64,000 bases of DNA from Ligula intestinalis (lineage: Eukaryota; Platyhelminthes; Cestoda; Diphyllobothriidea; Diphyllobothriidae): NCBI GenBank assembly GCA_036362985.1, contig JAYGXS010000004.1, positions 16,724,675 to 16,788,674 on the forward strand, given 5' to 3'. Below the pieces are notes generated by a model. That model was not told where the DNA came from. It was given only the letters and a program-made list of their open reading frames with translations, and made no database searches. Positions 55,386 to 64,000 of this stretch are shown piece by piece; within the stretch, counting starts at the first letter, position 1, and each line of letters opens with the position of its first letter. Made by a program: the position numbers and the translations under genes.

Positions 55386-58300
55386 ATACGTTAAATGAGG
55401 TTTCATGTCACAAAAAGTACATTTCGTTAGTTCGTTCCGAAACGGGTTTTTGCTTTTGAACCACACAGACGGTGCAACTTGTTTCCCAGAGCTGTATCGC
55501 TCTTATTTGCGGGTTAGATCATACGCGTTGGGCTTAGACAATTTTTTATAGTTCTGTTCATCAGCACTATTTTGGAGGTAAGTCTCCCCATGTTTTTTTT
55601 ACTGTGCATAAAACCATATTTACTCGGTGTTACAGTTAACCACCTGAAGCTCCCCGCGGACTGTCAACAACAGCTGGACGGATTTTATCTATTATTACTG
55701 ACTGCTCCCTTGTGTCCCACCCTCTCTTCCTCCTCCTCCTCAGCGTATTGCGAACTAGACGCGGTTTTTTTAAACTTCCGGTATAGTCCGCAACGGATAT
55801 CTGTTCATCACCGTCAAACCACAGGGGTTTATCTCTGGCCGTTCCCCTGCCAACCTCCCCTATTGGACAGGGAACTGAGGGTACATATTGTGCGAGAAGT
55901 GCCTCTGCCTCAGTTGAGGCTCAAATATATGTGGCTGCAGTTGTTGCAACATATCGACTCCAGAGCCAGAGGCATCAGCAACGTATTGCAAGCCAACTAG
56001 CAAAAATGCATGAATAAAATCTCTTCAGACCTGGAGTTTTAACAAACAATACAAATTCGGTTAACTAAACTCAGTGGCAAGGATAATACCGTTAACCATT
56101 TGGAGATTGTGTACCTTTAAGAATCCTCCATAAAACCGTATACTCAGGCGCCAGTATAAATGTAAGGGAAGGATCATGTTGTGGCTTCTTCAAAGGCTAG
56201 GTCTTAGATGACGATGTAAAGTAACGAATAAAGTTGGGTTACAGGAGGAGGCATTCGGTTAAGGTGAATAGAACTAAACATCCACTTTGCCAAATTAAAG
56301 GTAGAGCTGCCTTAAGAGCAACGATTGGTCGTAGCGGGATATTGAGTTTGTGGATTTTCGGCAGAACCTAGAATAGAGCCGGAGCCGTATCCGTTACTTT
56401 TTACCAATTGCCACAGGTATTTTATCGTCAAGAAGTTCATGCTGCAAGACTTCCATAATTTGCTAAATCTAATATTTCCTGACCTAAAATACATAAGGGA
56501 AGAACAAGAGCAGCAGCTGCCTTTTTTTGGATGGCTTCTTCAACTAAACGCCCAGCGGTGAAATTGAGACGACGGGTTACATAAAGGCAACGAACATAAC
56601 CCATGTTTTCTATTCTCATAGTAAACACCCAGTTGCACACACACTCAGGCTTTGAAAATTGATTCAGACTCACTGCAGTAAGCCGGACGAAGGGTATGCA
56701 AGGACCGACATGTCGGTTACCAGTTTATGCGGAATGAATGCATGAAGGTGTTAATAGGCCGATGTCTACGCGTTCGGTCTCGGAGGGCCCAAAAATAAGC
56801 CCCACCGAGAAAATTACAAGCTTTGCCATATATCTGGTACGCCTCTGAACGCATCGCTATGGAAGTAGGTATTGGAAGTACACATTGGCCCCGGCTAACA
56901 TGTGTGATGTGGGGATAAAAATCAAAGACTGGCTTAATCCCAGTGAGCATTCTGGTAAAGTATATTGCATCGCCTGTGTAAGCTGTGCTTTAAGTTACAC
57001 AGATAAGACTGAACGCATGCTCACATCACGTATGCATAAACAAAAGCTGGTTGTATGACGAAGTATTGCAAGTTGCTGCTCACTCCTATGAAACGGGCCA
57101 AGAATTCAACTTCACAGCAGTTAAGATACTCGCCCATGTCGGAAATAAGACAAGCTAAAAAATAACCGACGCCCAGTTCACGGATGGAAACTCTAGCGAT
57201 CGATGTACCTATTTGCCGTCGGCGTACAGAGTCCTGCACAGTCAGGCAAATTCACATATAGACGTACGTCACTGACTGTTGATTGGTATATACCTCCTGT
57301 AATTGTCCTTATTTTTTTGCTGTTCTTACCTCTGACTATGTGCTCCTGTAAGCTTTTGAAAGCTCACGACAATAGACTAGTTGTTCCGGGACTCGACAAA
57401 CCTTCTTCAAGCGACCACCTCGAACGTGAACTTTGTCATTCCTGGCATAATCAAAAAAGGCTGCCAGCGAAGGTTAATACAACCACCAAGCGCCTGACAG
57501 AAAGTCTATTGACTAGTATTATATGCAGCTGAAAATTACTAGTACTGATAAGGGGTACGGAGATGGCCAGTCTTGGCTGATTTGCCGTCATCAACTACTC
57601 ATTTACAATCCCAGGTTTTCTAACTACTGGGGGTTCGAATTCGCCACCTATTTCTTGGTATATTCAAGTCCCCCTTGTCTTCGTCGGCAATTTTTTCTGT
57701 GTGTGATAATAATCACAATCCTGCTGTCTGTAGGGCTCCAAGTTCGAAAGCACAACGAGACGACTGAGTTCCGTAACCAATCGGTAAACGACAACCCACC
57801 AACATGTTGACTCACAGGTCTGTCCCCGATGACTCTGGTCCAGTTTTCCCATCTTTAACGACTTCTGAACTGCAGAATCTCCCAAAGTTGTACACATAAT
57901 TTATGAGACCAGTGGATGTGTGCTTCAAAATGGTCAGTCCATCGTACTTGGAGGCACTGCCGTTGGAAGACTGGCGGTCCAACATTGTTCCATGTTATCA
58001 CTGAATATGAGTTGGTCTGAAGTGTGCAGTAAAAAGCGCAGTAAATGGCAGGATTTGCACAAAAGGCACACTTTTCAATAAGCATTGTATGGGTTTATAA
58101 GGCAATATTTTATTAAAACTGTCGATCAACTAATAAAAGTGTACCCACTGGGCATCTGACGTTCGACGTGCTTGATATGGTATTCGACCAGGGGCTTATT
58201 CTGGTGCTACTCACTTTCAAGGGAATTAAGTGGGCCATTCTTTGTTTATTTCAATGTGACTGGTCTTACTTGAATCTACTGAAACAGTCTGGCATGCCAA

Positions 58301-59039
58301 GCAGTAAAGTCTTTAACTTCGGTAAGAAAGGCCATCCCCACACTGGCCTTAGAATCAAAAATTCTATGTTGCTGAGGTTTTTTCCAAACTGGTCAATGGA
58401 ATGATAGGGATTCAGACGATACTCTGCACGTTTACCGGAACTCATACACCTCCAGAGTTCTTTGTGTGAATATACTTAAAAGGAAGAAATCCTAGCTAAA
58501 AGCTGGCAACAGTCACTGAATTGAGAATAATTATTTTACGACAATTAACTCAAACACCAAATGGAATGATGGTGGGTGTTTGCGCCGCACCTGTTTCACG
58601 TGATCAGCGGCATCTGGAACAGAGCGGACAAAAGATTAAAAAGACGCCTTAAAAAGCGGAGCACACAATGCCAGCAGAATTCTCATGCACTGCAGACATC
58701 AAATGAATTTATAATTCTGCGGTGTACGCATTTTTGGTCTATCTTTTATTCTGCGAAGCTAATTTACCAGGCGGTGAAATGGTCTCATGACCTGAGTCGC
58801 GTGCGCTGGATGCCGACAGCTTCGCTTGATGTTCCTTATAGCCATTACCAAAAGTACAGTATTAGCGCCCTCTCATGAAATTTAAATCGCAATTCTGAAA
58901 TGCGGTTTTCATTCGAAACAATTACTAAGGTAGAACTGTAAGGCTGGTTTGCGTGTAGCATAATCCCAAGACAGCTCATTCACATTTGGATATCATGAAT
59001 TGAGGCAAAGGTTCGCATCTCGGGTATGTGTACAGAATG
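55386..59039. other. Unassigned sequence
   Basis: About 3.6 kb without identified genes or repeats. The longest frame (55572-56000, 142 codons) gives Leu/Pro/Ser-rich sequence without a family motif. It overlaps a CTC-rich simple stretch (ctcttcctcctcctcctc) and is probably non-coding. Confidence 0.3.
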
Positions 59040-59135
59040 AGGAGAAGAAGAATCCGTGTCGATAACCGGAATCATAGTTCTATTTGTCTGAGCTTTCGAA
59101 CTCTTGCGGGAGTCCATCGTCAGCGATAAAATCGT
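59040..59135 (-). ncRNA. Hammerhead-ribozyme-like motif, PLE-B
   Basis: Minus strand: CTGACGA (59119-59125), extra T, stem II GGACTC/GAGTTC of six pairs with loop CCGCAA, GAAA, self-complementary stem III AGCT, then C and AGAC. All core positions are present. Stem I is poor because the base before CTGACGA is G facing A. The tail 'ttatcgacacggattcttct' plus TCTCC ends in TTC repeats (59041-59052). It lies at the 3' end of the PLE-B body. Confidence 0.65.
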
Positions 59136-60055
59136 CAACGAAAGCAAGCAACATTTACAGGGGAAGAGGCCAATTAACCGTCATATGAGCAGGGGTAGGG
59201 TATGGAGAGAACCAATAAACCGCCAGTGCCGTGAGTCTTGAGATACCTGCGCAGGGCAACATATGAGGGCGCCAGCTCGATACATCGGTTTATTGAGTTG
59301 TCATCCCACGCCCAGCCTTCAATCAACTCTCGGAGCGTCTTGCTGCCAGGGTAAACAATTATGCTCGCAGCTGCGAAAGTTGAACTCGTGACTTTTCGCG
59401 TAGGTGTGGGCCGCCACTTACGATAATGTGCCTCTTCATTGAACAGCCAGCTTATCTTCGTGTATGCGCGAACCCAGCATGCATCCAGTCTGTCCCATGT
59501 AATTTATGGGACGGTTTAGACATCGTTTGCGATAAACTACGTCCGACCGCTCCCTGGGATTTAATCGATCTTGGAGTATCGAGACCCGGCTGCGCATTGT
59601 AGCCTTGAGACGGTATGCGAATCCGACGCCTAGTCCTGCGGCAATGTGCTCGGTCGCTTCCGACACATCCGTGATGCATGGCAGCGCATGCCAAATCGTA
59701 GGGGTTGGTTTTGTTTGGGTTGTCGGAGGGCGAGCAAGTGGGCATTGGTTTATGAAAGCCTTAAGATAGCAATTCTGCATAAACTGGTCGCGGAGATGCC
59801 GGGCCCCACGTGCTTTTTCTTCCGGGTTACTGCGGTGCGTCTGGATTCTTTTGAACAGCGTTCTCACACAGTTTCATTTGTGAGCCATCGGATGGTTTTT
59901 ATAAAAAATTGAGAAGCTATTTGGTGTTCGACGCCTTTCAGTAGACCCTCCTTTCTATTTTGCCGTCGGGGGTTCACATGACGAGTACGTTGAGGAAGGG
60001 TAGTTGCTGATCGATTTCGTCTCAGGATATCGGTCTTTGTCCAAACTTATTCGTG
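59136..60055 (-). pseudogene. PLE-B: RT C-terminal part and GIY-YIG endonuclease
   Basis: The minus strand first gives 'DEIDQQLPFLNVLVM' (about 60024-59980), a conserved block of Penelope RT. After frameshifts, 59867-59436 (143 residues) reads 'MRTLFKRIQTHRSNPEEKAR', 'LRDQFMQNCYLKAFINQCPL', 'AAGLGVGFAYRLKATMRS', then 'VVYRKRCLNRPINYMGQTGC' with an altered GIY-YIG core (YMG), and 'RIHEDKLAVQ'. Stops and frameshifts show it is dead. The catalytic RT motifs lie further upstream and are missing. The 3' UTR runs to the hammerhead-like motif at 59040-59135, so the gene and its ribozyme end remain in their original order. Confidence 0.8.
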
Positions 60056-60064
60056 GTAGTGTAG

Positions 60065-60300
60065 TGACCTTATCGCAGGGGGTTAAGTGAGTTAAACCGT
60101 GCAACTTCGATCTTCAGACCATGGTTACTTAGTGCAGAAGAGAGGTCGTTAAAGGCCAGAGTAGTAGGAAGAATGTATTGTGTACACAAGGGAGAGGAGA
60201 ATAGATGAAAGTAGATTGACTGGGATAGCTCACGACCAGCAGGAGAGCCAGCCACGGTCCAAGTGCGGTTTTCAGCAGCAGCAGCAGCGAGAACGGGCAT
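60065..60300 (+). repeat. Dispersed repeat R1, copy 5
   Basis: 'ttaaaccgtgcaacttcgat', 'cttcagaccatggttactta', 'ggccagagtagtaggaagaa' and 'tgtgtacacaag' match copy 4 in inverse orientation. A short (CAG)5 run lies at 60273-60288. Confidence 0.6.
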
Positions 60301-61231
60301 TGTCTGGTTGCCTCAAAGCTTATTGGCTGGAAAGACTGCATCGGCCAAGGCGTACCTGCATCCTATTCGCCAGTGGGACAGGTTAGGCTTTGAGGGACCT
60401 GATTGGCTGTTGCAAAGAGGGCGCCTTAAGTGCAAAAGTACTCGTTAGCGGCAGCGAGCCTTCAGACATGCTCGCCTATGTGGAGCGAGTCACCACAACC
60501 TCGTATTCTAAGCCATGAATGAGGCCACAGGACTTTTGTGCCTCCCCTGTCTCTAGGGCAGACCACATGTCTCTCTCTCTCTCTCGTGTCCACTAAGCAC
60601 GTGCGCACCAGAGCGTGTAAAAGGCAGCTGAAGGTCACGGACGTGTGTTCACCCTCTGCCTGTCCTAACCAGTCAAATTATTTCCCAAGACCGGTTCACA
60701 AAGGACCTTATTGCGGTGACTGCCGAAGTTCAGACTTCCGTACCCGGCGACCTCACTGCCGATCAGCAGACACCGAACCTGGCAAACTCACTGCCGGACT
60801 GCAACTCTGGACTCGGCCCTTGCATGGCTAAACTGCACTTGTTTGGGAGCCAATTACTCATAACTCATACTCCACTCCTTGTAAACTAAATTAAATTATT
60901 CATAACGCTCGGGTATTTCATGTATCATTTTCTTATCTACTGGTTTATAACCGTTGGGATAGGTCTATCGTCTATTACCCGGCCGGAGTACCGCGTATCC
61001 TACAGAAGTCTGTAAGAAGTTTTACTGTGTAAAAATGACCAATTCAGTAGTGTGGTTTTAACTTATTATTGTATATGGTCTTATACATCCAATCAGTAGG
61101 TCTATTTGGCAAATATACATTTTTGGAAAGTCAGCACCGGGCCTGTAAAATTGCACTGATAATTAAGATAGGACAGATGAACAGGGTTTATAAATTAGTT
61201 ATGCTTAAAACTCATTGTTTTCATACCGCCC
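60301..61231. other. Unassigned sequence, one TC microsatellite
   Basis: A TC run occupies about 60569-60585. Nothing else was recognised. Confidence 0.35.
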
Positions 61232-61251
61232 GCATGACAACATCGTCATGC
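61232..61251. other. Perfect hairpin downstream of a PLE-C type body
   Basis: GCATGAC-AACATC-GTCATGC, seven pairs with a six-base loop. It lies about 90 bases beyond the stop of the GIY-YIG fragment (minus sense), close to where other PLE copies carry their ribozyme, but the hammerhead core is not recognisable. Confidence 0.5.
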
Positions 61252-61338
61252 AGAGATCATCGGACCGGGGGGAAGAAAATAGGGCTTCCCGTGATTATCG
61301 GTCACGGATGGAGAGTGCGCGGAGTAAAAATAACTCTA

Positions 61339-61830
61339 TCACGTGCACGGATGAAACAAGTGTCTCGAAATGCGATCGCCACCTGGCATCAGCCACGGAA
61401 GACAGGGGGCCTTTATTAGCGTCGTCTGACAACACAGAACTGGATTTGCCAACCGCATAGCCACCGCCACGGCTGTTGCTTGCATCCGTTGATGTAGGTC
61501 CTTGTAGAGGTTGACTGGTCTCCGGTAGACACCGCGAAAAGTTTCGTTAAGATCTACCTGGTGACCTTTATCGTCAACTTGTGCGAGAATAAAACTCTCG
61601 ATCGACCTTTTTCCACCTTTATTTATCCAGACTGGTATGCATTCACGTGTCCCCATTGTTCGCCCCATGTATCCTCCTCCACAAGGGCAGGGGAAAAAGT
61701 AAGTACACATCGATGTGACCTTCAACGCGAGTCGGTATTTACCCCTAATCGTAAGAAGAAAGAGGTGATGGAGGATGCGCATACGTTCGCCGAGGGGAGA
61801 GTGCTTGCGATCGCTGTCTTCAAACTTCAT
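61339..61830 (-). CDS. PLE-C type: GIY-YIG endonuclease C-terminal fragment
   Basis: An open frame of 163 residues. After a 38-residue lead, 'VTSMCTYFFPCPCGGGYMGR' carries the Cys pair and a YMG version of the GIY-YIG core. Then 'ECIPVWINKGGKRSIESFIL', 'VDDKGHQVDLNETFRGVYRR' and 'LHQRMQATAVAVAMRLANPV', 'LCCQTTLIKAPCLPWL' follow. About ten residues after YMGRT are missing compared with the 45.9-kb copy, so the domain is shortened and probably inactive. RT is absent upstream. Confidence 0.75.
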   Translation of the reverse strand: MKFEDSDRKHSPLGERMRILHHLFLLTIRGKYRLALKVTSMCTYFFPCPCGGGYMGRTMGTRECIPVWINKGGKRSIESFILAQVDDKGHQVDLNETFRGVYRRPVNLYKDLHQRMQATAVAVAMRLANPVLCCQTTLIKAPCLPWLMPGGDRISRHLFHPCT

Positions 61831-61839
61831 TTTATCAGC

Positions 61840-62265
61840 TCGCTTGTTTGGTCGCCTAAGAAAGGCAGTCTTGTGAAGATGTCTTTCTTTTCTACAGTAA
61901 AGGCAACAGGCTTTTCATGCATTCGCCAGTATTCCTGAGGACGAACTTTTCTGGGCCTCCATTTTCAAGAATTTCAAAATTTATTTTTATATTCAAGGGA
62001 AAAGAACTATGCAAGTTGATGTATTGCTCCGTCTGTTTTTTTTTGGAATACGTTATTCTGGACAAAAATTATCCTTCTGCCTTCGCAGATGTCATCCACC
62101 TATCGACCACAAAATTTGAGTTCATCATGGTGTTGTTTAGGCTCGGTTTCTTAATTTTGCCCATCAAAACATTTGGAAGGAAAGTTCAATCAATGAGCCC
62201 ATCGCCAAACTACCTGCCTGTAGAACCGGTCATTGCAGAAGAATGGCAAGTTCTGTGTACAATGC
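61840..62265. other. Unassigned sequence before the LINE relic
   Basis: The plus-strand frame opening at 61917 runs through here into recognisable RT sequence downstream, but this part shows no RT motif and may be unrelated DNA. Confidence 0.3.
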
Positions 62266-63110
62266 GTAAGGAGTCTCTTAAAATTGATCAAAGGCATACC
62301 ACGGTCCTTCCCAAGAACTGTGGAGTACTTTGGGGGTCTATTTTATCCCCTCACCACTTCTGCCTCCACAGAGACAACCCACGATCGCCAAACGAATGTT
62401 TGTATGTTAAATCTGCTGATTATACGGTTATCGGTCATCCTCGCAAAAGCCAAATATATCTCCAAGTCCTAAAAGATAGTCTGGACCACGTCTTTGCATG
62501 TTCGTTAGCAAATAGCATTTTAATAAACGAGCAGAAGTCAGTCCAGCACATTTTTTGATTGCGACCTTCTCCCAGTCCTCCATTTATATATATTTTGTCC
62601 AATTAGGTAACCTTTTTCCGGTACCTTGGTGTTACTCTGGCATCTTAGCGCTTAGTTGCTCTTCATATGGAAGGTCTCTCCACTAAAATTTGTAACCTCT
62701 TATATAATATCCGGTGTTTACGTTCATATCACGCACTGCAAGCCCTAATCTCGCAATTTATAGACATAAATTATCTCCCTCATCCTCTTCTACCATCCAG
62801 TTATTTTTCAGCCTTACTTAAAGAATCACCTGTTCATTTATAATCGTGTCCTCCGAATACTCTTTCCAACTGCCAGTGATTTCTGTGTTATTTTAGCTAA
62901 CATCATAAAACAGCGACAATTTCAAACGGTCTAACAATTTGCTAGTCGCATTCTTCGTGACGTCGCTCATCCTCGCCACGCTGAATTAATGGCTGCGGAG
63001 TCTTACTGTACTTGGCACCGAAGTTTCCGTAATTTTTTGCCGTACATCGGCATATCAGCATTCTATACTTCCATTCCCAGCACTTTGCCTCAAGTGTGAA
63101 GTAACGGACA
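62266..63110 (+). pseudogene. Second non-LTR retrotransposon relic (CR1/Jockey-type RT, C-terminal half)
   Basis: The plus strand reads 'GVLWGSILSPHHFCL' (motif B, normally GxPQGSxLSP), 'YVKSADYTVIG' (motif C, normally YADD), 'LANSILINEQKSVQHIF' (following block), then, after a frameshift, 'RYLGVTLAS', 'KICNLLYNIRCLRSYHALQA' and 'RILRDVAHPRHAELMAAESY', 'RNFLPYIGISAFYTSIPSTL'. The order fits the second half of a non-LTR RT with its connection domain. The catalytic YADD is changed to SADY, and there are several stops. It is a different family from the LINE at 2-6 kb. Confidence 0.75.
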
Positions 63111-63399
63111 TTAGGAAGTCGAAATCAGACGTGTCTCCATAACACATGTGGATATCATGTAAACCTTTAGATTTTGAGTATTCTGACATTTTACTTTACC
63201 TTTTCACTTCCCCACAGTGGATGAAGCCATTTTTTCTGAAAAGTTTGGATATTTAACTTCCGAATAACGCATATTTCTCTCTCTCTCTCTCTCAAATACA
63301 TATCTGTTATTTTGTGTGCCGTATTTTATAAAAGAAAGAAACATAAAGCATTTTTGTCCCCGACCTGAAGTTAAAGCAAGCAAGTGTTGCAGAACTTAT
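63111..63399. other. Unassigned, with TC microsatellite
   Basis: A TC run (nine units) occupies 63276-63293. No other feature was seen. Confidence 0.5.
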
Positions 63400-64000
63400 T
63401 GGATCCGAAAAATGCGCGACTGCTTATCAGCCACAAACTGTCACTGCATAACAACGATAACGAAGGAAAAAATTTAAACTCGTACTGAAAAAAAAACGCA
63501 AAACAGCAAGGGCACGGTTTATTGCCATGTTAAAAACTTTAAATACCCTATGGGAAGAAAAAGTGTGGCAAAACAAACGGGGGATGAGAAAATGTTGAAG
63601 CCTAGGAGCTGGAGATTACTAATGTAACACTGGTTTAAACAGCTGTTTACACAGGTCGGTTTCAACCCGCCGTATACAGGCCACCTCCAGGTAGCGCAAC
63701 GTGCCCGAACAAGTACTCGGAAGGATGTTTTAGGAGACTACAGCGATACCAGTATGGAGCAGATTTTTCGTAACGGGTTTTGTTTACTTGTCTTAAACAC
63801 CACTTCGGCAGGTGCGTTCGCCCAATGTGTTTGCACCCGCAAGTGGCGAACACTGATTTTTTCCGTACGAGGCAAAGGTCACGAGACCAGCAGAATTCAC
63901 TGACATCATACAATTTCGTGACCTCTTATTCAACTGCAAACGGTCATGGCTTATTAATAAGATAAAGTAACTGTCCAATTAAATATCGACCTTGAAGGGT
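63400..64000 (-). pseudogene. PLE-E: GIY-YIG fragment with 3' UTR and adjoining tail
   Basis: Minus strand: 'VFATCGCKHIGRTHLP' (about 63864-63815) is the GIY-YIG core, followed in other frames by 'HPSEYLFGHVALPGGGLYTA'. The 3' UTR continues to about 63400 with blocks shared with 10860-11060 ('tgtcactgcataa'). Upstream, 63890-63960 carries a PLE-E tail in the same orientation (minus sense 'cacgaaattgtatgatgtca', 'gtgaattctg'), so tail and next body lie in tandem as at 10.8 kb. It runs off the window end. Confidence 0.65.

Noticed and set aside
55572..56000. 142-codon plus-strand open frame
   Set aside because: Leu/Pro/Ser-rich over a CTC-rich stretch, without motif or splice support.
1..64000. 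CRISPR arrays, bacterial operons or phage genes
   Set aside because: No regularly spaced repeats, ribosome binding site patterns or compact gene order; all evidence is eukaryotic.

Overview
This is a eukaryotic, repeat-dominated window in which I could not identify a single intact host gene. The content points to a parasitic flatworm, most likely a diphyllobothriid tapeworm (Spirometra-like). There is a nearly complete RTE-like LINE with an APE endonuclease and three C-terminal zinc fingers, and many degraded Penelope-like elements (PLEs) with GIY-YIG endonuclease domains. That assignment rests on my recognition of protein families and is an inference, not a search result. Base composition is uneven: about 1-11 kb and 47-61 kb are richer in G+C, while about 14-44 kb is AT-rich.

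Layout. 0-7 kb: a copy of dispersed repeat R1, a purine-rich tract, then a minus-strand LINE (coding 2156-6004) interrupted by one in-frame TAG. 7.6-11.5 kb: PLE-B and PLE-E fragments, an R1 copy, and a 101-bp TA-flanked inverted-repeat element. 12.8-18.7 kb: a PLE-A copy, a PLE-B scrap, a Tc1/mariner-like relic and PLE tails. 18.7-22.7 kb: nothing recognised. 22.7-27.1 kb: an R3 repeat, an inverted pair of hammerhead-bearing PLE ends, a 216-bp tRNA-like palindrome and a second mariner relic. 31-35 kb: two PLE-A copies and a PLE-C inverted repeat with arms about 99% alike. 36-41 kb: two R3 units, one interrupted by a segment carrying a 23-residue-repeat ORF, then a PLE-D palindrome. 43.7-49.4 kb: two R2 copies, PLE-B, C and E fragments, and a 105-bp hammerhead mini-insertion with target duplications. 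52-64 kb: R1 copies, a PLE-A relic, a PLE-B fragment, a PLE-C GIY-YIG fragment, a non-LTR RT relic and PLE-E.

The unifying system is the set of Penelope elements. At least five families (called A-E here) share a 3' terminal unit. In families A, B and D, and more weakly in C, this unit has a hammerhead-ribozyme-like layout: CUGANGA, one extra base, stem II, GAAA, a short self-complementary stem III, then the cleavage triplet. In A, B and D it is followed by a short tail ending in a TTC- or pyrimidine-rich run. Many copies carry a second such tail in inverted orientation at their other end, giving outward-facing tails. Hammerhead motifs in PLEs are established knowledge; the recurrent inverted capping and the 105-bp solo insertion are what I would follow up first.
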